Source: Aspidapion aeneum
Lineage: Eukaryota; Arthropoda; Insecta; Coleoptera; Brentidae
Length of the DNA: 64,000 nt
Direction of reading: 5' to 3'
Assembly (NCBI GenBank): GCA_963576565.1
Contig: CAUYVT010000075.1
Span: forward strand, 28,444 to 92,443
Shown: positions 47,186 to 58,732 of the stretch, in pieces
How the letters are laid out: each line of letters opens with the position of its first letter
Position numbering within the stretch: position 1 is the stretch's first letter
The notes under the pieces: generated by a model
What the model saw: only the letters and a program-made list of their open reading frames with translations
What the model was told of the DNA's origin: nothing
The model's database searches: none
Translations under genes and position numbers: made by a program

Positions 47186-50100
47186 TGCCATTCTTTTTTA
47201 AAAGGTAATGAATGTACTGTTAAAATTACCAATGCAAAACTGGTTTAATTACCGTGCGAATAAATACCTAACTCAAAAATTACTGTCAAAAAATTCACAC
47301 ACATTATACACAGAAAAATGAGATCTTCACTCTTGTTATTAGACAATAAAACTAGTGGTAGTTTATAACAAATAATGTTTAATTACAACTTGCGCAATGT
47401 CAATCATTGCTCTAGGTGACATTTTAGTGTAAAATACAGATGATAAAATAAAGTATTCCTACAAGGACTTTATAAATAAAAATTTTGACTCGATCTAAAA
47501 TATGTACTGAGATAAAAGCTTATGGGCAGTTCTCAATAGGTAACATAGTCCTTTCTTAAGTTTAGTTAACGTGTTTTGACTTTTAAGTTAATTGATGGAT
47601 AATTTATTTATTTTTTCAGTAAAGTTATTATTCAATACAATGACATACGAATAAAAAATAGGATGAAACAGTCTCTAAATAATCTAAGTTGTGTTTTAAG
47701 ATGGTAACTAGTAAACCGATATGGATGCCATTTTTATTTTTTCTACAAAAAAAAAGTTTAGTTTTCTGTTAGGTTAACGTTTTGATTTTTGAAAATATGA
47801 AAAATAACGTATATTTTTCGCTAAAGGTGGTTATTTTATTGCTTTGATTTAAAATAGGTCGAATTTTCTTAATATCCTTTCTTAGGATATAACTTTAGAT
47901 CTTTTTTCGAAAAAAATAGGTCTTCAAAGTTAGACATGTACCAAATTTTAATGCTGACAAAAATCAGTACTTTTTTTTCCATAATATGAGCTTTTTATCA
48001 AACTCTTTAATCATTTTTCTTTTTCTACATCATGGTTTTAACTCAGAATGATCTATTTGGTAATAAGTCGTTTTAGGTTTTAATTTCAAAGGTGTTAATA
48101 TTTAATAAGATATTTAAGTGTGATGAGTTCATTTATTAACATAAATAGTTAATTACCTAATTACTTCGCATGTAGCGGATTAATTCCTTTAAGGGCAAAG
48201 ATAATGACAAAATAAAGCAAAAATAATTTTTATTGTGATTTTTCCCAAAATATTTTTATAATGCTACATCTACATAATGAGACAAAATTAGTTTATGACT
48301 TTACAAACAAAAACCCGAAAGTTTTTGTTTGGACAATCTAGTTTGCTTTACCTGAATCATAGAAAATTGAATGAAGGGTTCGACATAGGTTTTTCCATTT
48401 CATAATATTTAATTAGGTATACCATTATGCAAAAATGGCTTGACAATAACTTACGATAATAAACGACAATATACTTTTTGATTTGATTAAAAATATTATG
48501 AAACGAAATTCACTTGATTACCTACATGTTAGTGAAAGAAAATAAATAAAATAGAGTCTCTCTCAAAAAAACCAAAAAAATATACAGGAGATTTTTACAT
48601 TTACCTCACTTTACTTAAAAGCTGTGAATTTGCAGATAGTGCTGATAATATCCAACTTAAGAAAAAAAAATCAAATTTTTCTTTTATGAAAAGAATAATA
48701 CGTACTTTAATAAGAAAATTATAAAGCAAAAATAGTTCGACAGGTACGTCGTTTTAAAGAATGCTATGTTTGAATGCTATGTTTTGTAACATAAAACGTA
48801 AATTTTTATTTTTAATTTGATAATATTTGAATAGAATCGATATTTGCTGTGGCTACATTTATTTAGTCCATGGTTTTAACAATTTAGTGTTTTTTTTAAA
48901 ATTTTGAAAGATTTACTTGTGGACCTTATAATAAAGAAATTTCTCATAATCGACAAAGTTGTTACTGAGATACAAAGAAATCAGTTAGTCATGTTTATTT
49001 TCCAAAAAAGAAACTTGTGTGTAATTTGGAAAATAAAATACATTTTAAAAATCTGGAAATATAAAAACATAAAATTTGAAAATACTTCGTGGTTGCTTAC
49101 TTATAGTTTGAACTGGTAAATCTCAATCATATATGTATGATATAGAGAGTACAAAAATGACAACAAAAAATATCTATCACATATTCTATACAAGATATTG
49201 CTAGTAGCTAGGTCTGTTTTTTGAGTTTATCCTGACCAGATACTTTACAAATGTCCTGTAGCACAAATTTATGAGAGATGAACGTTTGCATGGAAAAAGT
49301 AGTTAGAAATTATAAATTTTAAAGTTATGATGCAATATCAATGGAAAATTACTTGAGATTAATTAATTACACCATTTTGGATACTTAGATGGTCAAATAA
49401 TTTGGTTTAGGTACTTTTTGCCAAATGAAGTTTTAGGTATTAAACAAACAATAAAACCAAAATAAAGTAGAAATATCGATATCTACGAAGAAAAATACTT
49501 ATAAAAACAATGTTATAATGACTTAACATAAATTTTTGTATTATTTAAACAAAAAATGTTATTAAATATCAATAAAAAAGGTTTAATGGTTCAAAAATAC
49601 AAAAAAAAAACTGTTATTAATGCAATAAAATAAATAAAAAAAAATATCCTCCCTTAGTTATATTTGACGGGTGTCTTCAAAAAAAATGAGTGGTTTGTCA
49701 GAGGAAGGGTTGGCAATTATTGTTTTAGCCAACTAATCAAAAATAAAGAGTTGCAATGGACTCCTTTTTTGTGTTTTTAATAAAAGATTCTTAAAAAAAT
49801 TCAGCTAGAAAGACAAAATAGGCTTTTAATGGCAAGAGAATGATAAGTTTAATGAGACTTTATTTTAACAACACTGTGCTACAATTAAGACAAAATAATG
49901 GACTCTTTTATCCATTTTGTTTAAATAATGTTTTGATGGAACAATGTTAAAGTTTGCCAACGAGTTTTGGAGTTATAACTCAAATCTAGAGTTCAGTAAA
50001 GCTTTAAGGCAAAAGGTTGATCCTTTCGCATGCTGGAGAATCCGTCCTCCAGATAGAAATGGAGAGCATTTTATTTGCTGGCATATTTGGATAGTATTTA

Positions 50101-50547
50101 AACTTAACTTTTCAATAAAAAATATTCTACCAATTTATCTTTTAAAAATTTAAAGTGATCATATATCAATAGAAACATTGTCATGACATTGACATTTTCC
50201 TTGTATTTACTGATTCAAGGACAAAAAAATATTCAAAAATATTAAAAAATTCATAAAATAATTGTAACACAGATTATAACGTTAGTAAATTAAACAACGA
50301 AAAACAGTTATGGCACATCTTCCAACAAATTAGTTTTGGTTTTCAAAAACTAGACAAGACTATTTCTTTTTAAACGAACAATTTTACAAAAATTTCCTTT
50401 AGTTTTTCCAACAAAATACTACCAATGGGTTAACTAAAGTACTACTGAGTTTTTCTCAAACTTTCAACATAAAATTTTCACAAATTTTTCAATTTTTTTT
50501 TTTCAAATTTTCCAAAATTTTTTCACAAATTTTCCAAAAACTAAATT

Positions 50548-50565
50548 ACCCCACACCTGACACCA
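50548..50565 (-). other. Putative primer-binding site
   Basis: Minus-strand TGGTGTCAGGTGTGG starts three bases after the LTR end. The first nine bases match what I would expect for a leucine tRNA 3' end; the tRNA identity is inferred. Confidence 0.6.
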
Positions 50566-50568
50566 CTT

Positions 50569-51839
50569 TGTAACAGGGGCCTGTGTGTGACAGTGGGACT
50601 GTCACCTCAAGTGGCCAAAGCTTAAAGGTTGTAAACTACCAACTTAGGCTACAACTTATATAAATTATAAAAAGATTAAATGTTACTATATGTTATTAAA
50701 TTTACACGATCTCGAAAGGGAATTTGGCGGTTCTTGGAGGAAAAGTATGCTATAAACGTTTTTCTCAAATGCATAACTAATAGGATAATCATACATACCT
50801 TTTCAATTTTCTTCTTGCAGCTTCACACTTTCACTTCTAATATTTATTATTTAAATATCAAATTTTTACTACCATTGAACTTTTATATTCAAATATTTAC
50901 ACTTCTTAAACTTTTAGGTTTTATAAACCTTTTATATATTTGTTGTAAATATATATATTTATCAACATCTTAAACGTTGATTGAATGAGTGAAACTATTC
51001 AATCAACTGTTTAATTTACTTAATATTACTGTTTAGGTTTGGGATATGTTATTAATTAAAAATGCCGATTTTAGGGCAACGAATGGTTTGTATTTTGTTG
51101 ATAAAAAACCATAAAACAGTTAAACACATTATTTCAAAACACTGGAAACAGTAATAATTAATGACTTTACAATCAATAAACTCTAAAAGAAAAGACCAAA
51201 ATAATTATGAATATTAAAGTTAACAGTTTTATACAATGTTAAAATAATTGATAAATTTCCCCAGTTGAAATAAAACCCCCCTTAAGAAGTGTAAATGAAA
51301 GTGTACCGTACTAGGCAACGACAAACTAAAGAGTAAAATCCCTGACGACTTTCGAAAGTTTCCCGTCTCAGTTAAAGCCACGCTGCGCTTGAAGGGACAA
51401 ATATCTTGGCGTTGATTGGCTAGAATTCTACTCCCTTTCGCCTTGGCGAGAAAGAGATAGACTGCGCTTTAAGCGCTCCACTAAGAGACAAAATAGCAAT
51501 GTAAGCCAGACTTAAAAACCCGTTAGAAAGTAAATTTACACAGTGTGTTTTTTTTTTATTGAAAATAGTTTAAAATTTGTTTCCAGTTACAAAATAAGAA
51601 TTATTTTGATGTTAGTGGCTCAAAGGACACATTAGCCGAATACAACTTTTATTAAAATACAGCGAACCTGAAAACATGCCTAAAAACAAGTCGCCGAGTT
51701 GCCATAAATTTTACTTAATCTTAACCTAGTCTTGCATATAATTAATGCTTGTTGATGTCAAAACAATATTTAATTAAAAATCTTTAAAAACTTATAAATG
51801 GCAAAAATACCATTTATGCTCAAATCCCGTTTTGTTACA
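50569..51839 (-). repeat. LTR (5' LTR in element orientation)
   Basis: Same 1,271-bp sequence as 35599-36869. As the 5' LTR it would hold the promoter that drives a transcript running right to left into the non-coding interior. Confidence 0.92.
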
Positions 51840-52069
51840 TAATTGAGTCCGGAGTTAAACAAAATACATTTTAGTTTTTGTTGTTTTTTAAGGGTAGTAT
51901 ACTCAAAAATTTGAGTTTAAGTCAAAACATGGCTTCTGTGGTTTTAAACAAAAGGTAATTTAGTCTGGAGTTGAATAAAATATATTTCAGTTTTTAGATT
52001 ATAAGCTCACACGTACACTATAACTATAATACCTAGTGTGAGCTTAGGGGCCCATATATTGGCAGAGTA

Positions 52070-52360
52070 TTTCCTATATTGTTAGTTAATTATTTGCCCA
52101 AAAGGATTTTCGCACATCACCAAATTGTTGCAAAAATAATTATTAAAAAAAACATTGTTCCTTTTACAACTTCCCTCGTAGCTCAGCTCTCAGATCTAAA
52201 ACATGTAAAGCTAATACGAAAATTTATTGCCTATATTATTGGTTAATTATTTGACCCAAAAAGATCTTTGCACATCGTCAATTTTTTGCAGACAAAAATA
52301 TTTATAAAACAATTGAGCTTTGTATAATTTCCCTCGTAGCTCAACTCGAAGATCCAATTG
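52070..52360. repeat. ~127-bp tandem repeat, right part
   Basis: Units with TTAGTTAATTATTTG, ACTTCCCTCGTAGCTCAGCT and AACATGTAAAGCTAATACG match 34798-35069. The second unit is more diverged. Confidence 0.8.
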
Positions 52361-52439
52361 ATCCATGCTTGACCGATATAGTGTACACAAAGACATATTC
52401 TTATTAACGTGTATAACAAAAACTGTTCCTCTACAAAGT

Positions 52440-52686
52440 ATAATGAATAATTTTTAAATTTTCTCAAAAAACTCGCCATTTTTACTTATAACTTCCGTCG
52501 TACTACAGAACTACCTTTGACAGATGGTGGGGCGACCTTTTTCTTTTAATCAATTTTTATCGTAAAATTATTTTGAGAAAGGTTCCAAGCCTTTAAATAA
52601 AGTATTTAGCGTTTTTTGTCAAGATTTATGAGGTCCGCTGTAATTTAAGTAAATCTGAATCTAAATCTGAAGCTAACTTTAGCCAC
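52440..52686 (+). repeat. Dispersed ~245-bp repeat, copy B
   Basis: Matches 25608-25850 over its whole length with about 10 percent difference. Both copies are followed by CTCAC-rich sequence and an ACAAGAATAAG-like motif, so the repeat may extend further. Confidence 0.75.
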
Positions 52687-53998
52687 ATTTATTTTTTGTG
52701 TAACTTTTCAATCATAAAAACTTTCTAAATGGTGAAAATGAGAATAAACATCTTTGTCCGTGAGATGAGCCGGATTTAAAGCAAGTGAGAATATACTCAC
52801 TCACCTTTACGGGATTCAAGAATAAGGGTACAGGACCAACTCGAAAATCTTGTGAGACAGCATGAGCATAGCCGGTATTCTTGAGCAACCGCAGGGTGAG
52901 TGCAGGTGAGCAGCGTGCATTACCTCCTCTCTCACATTTCTCTCAGTGACGGGCACGGGATTCAAGAATACAGCACCAAGTCCTTTCGATTCATTTAGGA
53001 ACTCAGACACTGTTGTAGTTGGCAGTATAATTTCACTTTTTATTAATTTCACTGTGTATATACGAGGTTCATGATATAAATAACATACAGACCACAGTAA
53101 ACATTCGTCTATGATACAGACAATCAAAAATGTTTTGATTTTCTCATAACCTGTCACATATAATAAGGAGCGGTACTATTTTTTTTATAATTGAAAAAAC
53201 TAAAAGTGGATATATCTCGTAAACAATCGTTCATAGCTATGAAGTATGTTATTATTTTATAAAGTAGATTTAAAGCCCTATTCGCATATGTAAAATTATA
53301 TAGGGTATTTCCTTTAAAAAAAGTTACTTTAACCTGCCACCTGTATATGGTAAATGTCAAAATAAATGTCATACCGTAACCAAAAGGGAAAAAATTTGCT
53401 GATTTAGACGCTATTAAAATTTTTTCTTTAGGACGAAAATTGTAGAATTTTTCCACGGGAAGAAATATAATGAAACACCCTGTACATCAAAACACACTCA
53501 GTCTCTCTGCCTTTGCCATACTAGAAGCTCTTGTTACTTTATGCAAATCTCGAAGCTACCGAAAGTAGGCAAATTTTAGGGGTAAATTTGTAAATTTTTC
53601 AGCACTTATTTTGTAAAAAAGAGTTTGATTAGTAGGCGATATGTGCTATTGTTTAATTGTGTGTAGACAGAATCTCGGCCTATATGTAGATTTTTTTTTA
53701 CAAAAATACGTGATTCAATGGAATAAAAAACGTGCTGCATGTTAGAAAAAATACTTTCGGAAAAACTCAGGGTGGAATCTTAAGGCATTATCGAAATTGG
53801 AAAAATATTTGTATAGTGTTTTTCTTTTCCAGTGCTACGAACATGGAAAAATAACATATTCGTAAAAATAAAAACACTTATCTTTATTTTAAAAATGTAT
53901 AAGCATTAAGAAGAGGCAAAGTTTAAATAAACCCAATGTAATTTTAAAAAATGAACCTGTTTATACATAGCATTATTACTAAAGAGTTGCATATTCGC
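52687..53998. other. Unassigned AT-rich region with one TIR-like end
   Basis: A 113-codon minus-strand frame (52816-53157) is not recognisable. GAAACACCCTGTA at 53473-53485 resembles the right end of TA-target MITEs such as 20182-20630, but no left partner is found. The motif GGGATTCAAGAATA occurs twice (52810 and 52968). Confidence 0.35.
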
Positions 53999-54934
53999 AA
54001 TATATATGTTACGGTTAATGTGATTAATCCGGCTATTTTGCAAAATCTCCGGCGATTATTCATAATCACCAAAAAATTTGGTAAATGTGATAAACTAATA
54101 TATATATATATCAAATTAACCGGGTATTTTACATATTCGCCGCAATTTTACGGGGATTATGATAAAAGTAATAATTTCTTAAAAAAGTGTTCAATTTAAC
54201 AACGATGCGCTGGAGGTGCGGCGGGCATATTTGTATACAACACCCAGGATCGCCAGTCGGCTATCGCCCGAACATCTCTGGTAAATACCAGACGATATGG
54301 TAAATCGCTTGGGTAACTAACACCCGTGATCGCAAAAATGTTCGTTAAAAATCAGTCTGGATTTCAGAACCACAATCTTTCTTAAGAAAGAGTTCGTAAA
54401 TTTCTAACATACATATATTTTTTTACAACATACTCTCCTGACCTCTTTCCCGGGATCCTAGAGAATGTGAAACCTAACCATTGTCAATCGATCGCCAACG
54501 TAACCGAACCGTGTCAATGTAGAATAGGGCTTCATTGACACGGTTACGGCAGCGTTCGGGCTACAACCGAATCGCAATCATGGATGTCATTTACAAATAT
54601 GCGTGCGGCGGCGGTCGGCTCGCTGCTACTTGTAGAATCATGCTACTGGCGGTTAGCGACACCGATTCCACTTTGGCTCTGACCAGTATTGTGCCTGGCA
54701 CTATTGCAATAGGTCCCTAATAACTATAAAAACGTACACTATATGCTACTGACTCAAACATTCAAGCTATTTATTATATTCACCATTACGAGTTGGGAAT
54801 TATGTAAAGTCGCCGGGTAATATGGATAAATTTCAATTATTTATCATATTCACTGGCATTACTGGTAATTATATATAATAACCGGCAATTATGCATAATA
54901 ACCTATTTATTACATTTACCGTAACATATATATT
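53999..54934. mobile_element. TIR element with AT-rich subterminal repeats
   Basis: AATATATATGTTACGGTTAA at the left is mirrored by TTACCGTAACATATATATT at the right, and the match extends to about 28 bp. Both subterminal zones contain repeated GGTAAATGTGATAAA, CGGGTATTTTAC and CCGGCAATTATGCATAAT-like motifs in both orientations. The GC-richer middle (54190-54720) has no intact ORF; minus-strand pieces such as FTRDVRAIADWRSWVLYTN might be a transposase remnant. Family unknown. Confidence 0.6.
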
Positions 54935-54980
54935 AATTAGAAATAAAATTTCGGACTTCCATTGTCTTTATTTATTTTAA

Positions 54981-55027
54981 AACACGACGTTTCGGTTAGT
55001 AAGTATCTCTAACCGTTATCAAGTGTA
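54981..55027 (-). ncRNA. Penelope hammerhead-like motif, copy 1
   Basis: Minus strand: ACAC, TTGATAA, C, GGTTAG, a 9-nt loop, CTAACC, GAAACGTC, GTGT. Stem II (6 bp) and GAAACGTC are intact, and GTGT can pair with ACAC as stem I. TTGATAA departs from CUGANGA at two core positions, and stem III is minimal. Hammerheads in Penelope terminal repeats are established; this one looks degenerate. Confidence 0.6.
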
Positions 55028-55068
55028 AACTAAACAATCTAGTCTCTAGGCTACTACTTGGTGTGCAG

Positions 55069-55830
55069 TCAGGTGTGACGGCCCGCCCCCTTTTTAATCC
55101 TAAGCTGCCTGTTTTCCTTAAGGAGTGGTTTCCATATGTTTGGTATGTCCGTGCTTGGTTGATTGAAAACTTCTTTATTCTGCATTATAAACGCAGCTTC
55201 AATAAACTTTCGTTTTCGCCAATGCGACTCCTTATGTAAAACTTTAGCTTCTGACCACTGAATCCTGTGATCATTTGACCATGCATGATCTGCTAAACCG
55301 GATTTTTCAAAATCCCCTAATTGGATACTTTTTTGATGTTCATTTACTCTAACCTGAAGAGGGCGTTTCGTTTCACCTACATATGATTTACCACACTCAC
55401 ACGGGATTTGGTAAATACATTCCTTATTATTTGAGGGATTGTCTGGTTTTGTTTTAGTTACAAAACTTCTTATCGTATTTCCCGAAGAAAATACTGTTTT
55501 TATATTATAGTGTTTAGCTATTCGTCTTATGTTTTCTGAAATCCCTTGAACATATGGAATGTTAATAACACCTAACGGATTATTATTTTGAGAATTTGGT
55601 ACATTTAGTTTGTTTTTAATTTTAAATATCGTTGAGTTTATTAATTTCTCGGAATAACCATTCTGTTGTAAGTCCTTTTTAATGGTGTTAATTTCTGTGG
55701 TTAATTCTTCATTATTACTACAAATATTTACGGCTCTTAAATACAAACTTCTTATAACTCCTTGTTTTGTTGCAACAGAATGATGAGACTTAAAATTTAG
55801 GTACTGTCCCGTGTGCGTAGATTTCCTATA
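55069..55830 (-). pseudogene. Penelope-like C-terminal region with GIY-YIG endonuclease
   Basis: This is open from the insertion junction (VYRKSTHTGQYLNFKSHHSV) to the stop at 55069. The endonuclease is at about 55440-55170: CIYQIPCECGKSYVGETKRP supplies the GIY-YIG type signature (IYQIPC and SYVGET), followed by RVNEHQKSIQ and the downstream ADHAWSNDHRIQWSEAKVLH block with conserved histidines, then FIEAAFIMQ. Reading right of 55830 belongs to the MITE. This part is intact but cut off from its reverse transcriptase by the insertion. Confidence 0.9.
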
Positions 55831-55832
55831 TA

Positions 55833-57398
55833 CAGGGTGTCCCAAATTGGGCACTTTTAGGGGGTTTAAGGTACTTCTAGGGGAGACAGAGAAAAACTGA
55901 TCACGCATTGCGAGGCTCAAATTTCAAGAGAAGACTTATAGTAAAAACCGCATTTTGAAATATCGTATCGTCTTTAAGCTACGGGGGCTTTTTGAAAAGT
56001 CTGCATTTTGGAAGGGGGTTTATAACTTCGTTATTAGTGGAAATTTTGATTTAGAGTAAATTGCAATTTTATAGACTATGTCACGAGGAATTTACCCGCT
56101 AAACTAAATTTTAAATGTCACTTTTAGTTTTTGAGATATGACATAAAGTTGCATTTTTTCTTATGGAATGGCCCATATTTTAATTAATTTTCGAATTCGC
56201 CATTGAATTCTTTTCAAAATGATGTATCATATGTCATAGTTTGATTAAGCGGTTTAGGAGATATTCAGCTTTTTCACTTATTTCTAGTGCGCTATGATCC
56301 CCTGCTGAGGCAGGTCAAGGCACTCCAGTATTTTTATTATTTTAAACAGTCAAAAATATAGTAAGCCTGGTTTGGAAAAATTATAATTCAGCTGACGGCC
56401 CTCAAAGCTTATAATTATTCCGTTTAAGTGTTCGGTGGATTGAAGTTCTCGGTATGCCTGTGGCAGCTTCTAATTGTCTCAATGTTCGCGAATTATTTTG
56501 TTCTAACTCACCAATAATGCCTGCCTATCTCCTCTAACTCACGGTCCCTCCTAACGTCATATATTTTACCCCGCCGTATTGAAAAAGCCATACTGAACAA
56601 GGTTCCTTTTCAACTTTGGAAATATGTTCATATACGGTTGTCTTCGTTCGGGATACCTTTGAAGATATAAGTTCCCAGCGCCCTGTCGACTATCATTACT
56701 TTCCTAGTAACATTTTAACATTGATACATATTTTAAAATAAAATTAAAAACGCTTTTGTGCAAAATAATGTCATATCAAAGCGTAATGTCAAATTGTTTA
56801 AACAATTGAAAACAATGACAAAACGCCAAGACGCAAGGCCAACTTGATTTGCGTAGTATCAGACAACAAAACTATAGGAGCATTGAAGTAGGATTTGACC
56901 GCAAGCTTTCACGTCAATGGCGCATGACGTCATTCAACGCATACTAGACAAAAATAAAAAACTTTAATTATCTTCGAAACCGCTGAATAAAACTATGACA
57001 TATGATACATCATTTTGAAAAGAATTCAATGGCGAATTCGAAAATTAATTAAAATATACGCCATCCATAAGAAAAAATGCAACTTTATGTCATATCTCAA
57101 AAACTAAAAGTGACAGTTAAAATTTAATTTAGCGGGTGAATTCCTCGTGACATAGTCTATAAAATTGCAATTTACTCTAAATCAAAATTTCCACTAATAA
57201 CGAAGTTATAGAACCCCTTCCAAAATGCAGACTTTTCAAAAAGCCCCCGTAGCTCAAAGACGAGACGATATTTCAAAATGCCGTTTCCACTATAGATCTT
57301 CCCTTGAAATTTGAGCCTCGTAATGCGTGGTCAGTTTTTCTCTGTCTACCCTAGAAGTACCTTAAACCCCCTAAAAGTGCCCAATTTGGGACACCCTG
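55833..57398. mobile_element. MITE with ~435-bp terminal inverted repeats, inserted in the Penelope copy
   Basis: Ends CAGGGTGTCCCAAATTGGGC and its complement are flanked by TA (55831-55832 and 57399-57400). The arms (55833 to about 56270 and about 56965 to 57398) stay complementary with few differences. The uninterrupted target is seen in Penelope copy 2 (CACTGTATATAGG at 59137). The central ~690 bp has no gene. The ends resemble the MITE at 20182 in starting CAGGGTG and using TA. Confidence 0.92.
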
Positions 57399-57399
57399 T

Positions 57400-58701
57400 A
57401 CAGTGGTTTGAATGTTTCTGTCTAATCGCTTGACAAGAACATCCAAAAAAGGTAAGGCCGAATCTTTTTCAATTTCCATGGTGCACTTGATTGTTGGTAA
57501 ATTCTGTAGTTGGTCATCATTTTCCGGCCATATAATAAATGTGCTTGCTGTGTTGATCGCATGATCCTCGAACCACTCCATGTAGATGTTTGCTACCACT
57601 GGCGAAAGAGATGAACCCATTGGGAGTCCATCATTTTGCGCGTAAAACTTATCTTTCACTTGAAAGTAAGAGTTACGGAGACAGAGCTCCAAAAGATCCA
57701 TCACCCCCACCACCGATAGCGTTGTTCTCTCGTGAAGTGTATCATCAGTTTGTAATTTGTTTTTGATGATACTGAGTGACTCATTTATTGGCACGTTGGT
57801 GTAGAGACTTTCTACATCAAAACTTACAAATCTATCGCCGGGATCTAATTCGATACCTTTTAAAACCTCGACAAAATGTTCCGAGTTTTTGAAAAAAGAT
57901 TCGGACTTACCCTGTAGTGGTTGAATTATGTCCAATAAAAACCTCGACAAAGTGCTGGTCGGTGAGTCATTGGAGCTGGTAATTGGTCGCAGTGGTATAT
58001 CCTTCTTATGGATCTTTGGTAATCCATAAAAATGTGGTGCCTTACTGTGGTGTGGAGTCAGGCGGGATCTAACAGCGTCCGGGATATTTTTCAGCATACT
58101 TCTTCAAAGTCCTGTAGATGCGTCCTTCTATGGTGGTGGTTGGATCTTTAGGAAGTTGCTTGTAGTCTCCTTTCTCCAGAACTTCTTGGATCTTTTTGTC
58201 GTAAGTCTCGACATCCATGATCACCGTCGCGCTTCCTTTGTCGGCCGGTAGAATCTTGATTGATTTGTCAGCCTGCAGGTTCTTGATTGCCCGTTGTTCT
58301 TGACTGGTGATGTTTGTCTTTTGTTGCTTCTTTCTGTCCAACGTTGTTTTTACTTTATGTCGAAACTCATCAGCTTCGGGTTGAGGTAGACTAACGGTCT
58401 CTATTGCCGCAATAATGTCCGGTGTCGGTGTCTGTGCCGGTGCAATGGCGAACTTAAGTCCCTTACTGAGTACCAATGCCTCGTTGGTGCTCAGAGTCCT
58501 TTTGGAGATGTTCACTATAGTGCTTGGTGTTGTTGAGTCTGTTCTATTTTGAATACGTGTCTGTAGTTTCTTAAGTTTTTCTCGGTGAGTTGATCTTATC
58601 TTCTGTCGTTCTCTGTTGCACGTACTGTCAATTTTACTTAGTATCGGTTCGTAGTCTTCCTCCCATGTGTGTCGTCTAATTTCGTCAAAACGCTCCTCCA
58701 T
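57400..58701 (-). pseudogene. Penelope-like N-terminal and reverse transcriptase region with catalytic deletion
   Basis: Starts MEERFDEIRRHTWEEDYEPI at 58701. The lysine-rich N-terminal domain includes IKILPADKGSATVIMD. A frameshift near 58085 joins LKKYAEKYPG to the RT part: KAPHFYGLPKIHK, RPITSSNDSPTSTLSRFL, RFVSFDVESLYTNVPI (first catalytic aspartate) and YAQNDGLPMGSSLSPVVANI. The expected segment with RYMDD, present in copy 2 at 58962-58981, is missing: 36 nt are lost in frame at about 57545, leaving NTASTFIIW. A further 24 nt are lost in frame at about 57505. The protein could not polymerise. Confidence 0.9.
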
Positions 58702-58732
58702 GTCGGTGTTGAAGTTGGCTTTTCTCCGATGA

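Larger units (their letters stand above)
36883..50547 (-). other. Non-coding interior of the LARD-like element
   Basis: About 13.7 kb with only short chance frames; the longest recognised peptide belongs to a nested RTE fragment. Homopolymer A runs are frequent on the plus strand. No RT (YxDD), protease (DTG) or integrase zinc motif was seen, but I could only inspect by eye. Nested insertions are at 43680-44054 and 46990-47185. A patch at 45185-45640 contains fragments of other repeats. Confidence 0.7.
35599..51839 (-). mobile_element. Large LTR retrotransposon derivative (LARD-like), 16,241 bp
   Basis: Two direct LTRs of 1,271 bp (35599-36869 and 50569-51839) begin TGTAACA and end TGTTACA. 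The whole is flanked by a 4-bp duplication TAAT (35595-35598 and 51840-51843). Orientation is minus. Next to the left LTR the minus strand reads CAGGGGGGAGTAA, a polypurine tract. Next to the right LTR the minus strand reads TGGTGTCAGGTGTGG three bases inside, a plausible primer-binding site for a leucine-type tRNA. The 13.7-kb interior shows no gag, protease, RT, RNase H or integrase motif. It is extremely AT-rich with A-rich plus strand. I saw no difference between the LTRs, so insertion should be recent. Confidence 0.9.
35070..52069 (-). mobile_element. Palindrome-capped element, copy 3, split by the LTR retrotransposon
   Basis: The element's 3' part is at 35070-35598 and its 5' part at 51840-52069, about 755 bp in total. 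Its ends are AGCTCACAC at 35070 and GAGTA at 52065-52069, flanked by TT on both sides (AA when read in the element's orientation). The GACA/GATA microsatellite is at 35196-35278. The 16.2-kb LTR element sits in the AAAGGTAATTGAGTC block. Confidence 0.85.
54943..58730 (-). mobile_element. Penelope-like element, copy 1 (minus), split by a MITE
   Basis: Reading right to left: N-terminal region and reverse transcriptase (58701-57400), a MITE (55833-57398), the C-terminal linker and GIY-YIG endonuclease (55830-55069), then an untranslated tail with a hammerhead-like motif (54981-55027) to about 54943. It lies head to head with copy 2. Confidence 0.9.

Noticed and set aside
52816..53157. 113-codon minus-strand frame as a host gene
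   Set aside because: No recognisable motif, no convincing splice sites, and overlap with repeated GGGATTCAAGAATA motifs.
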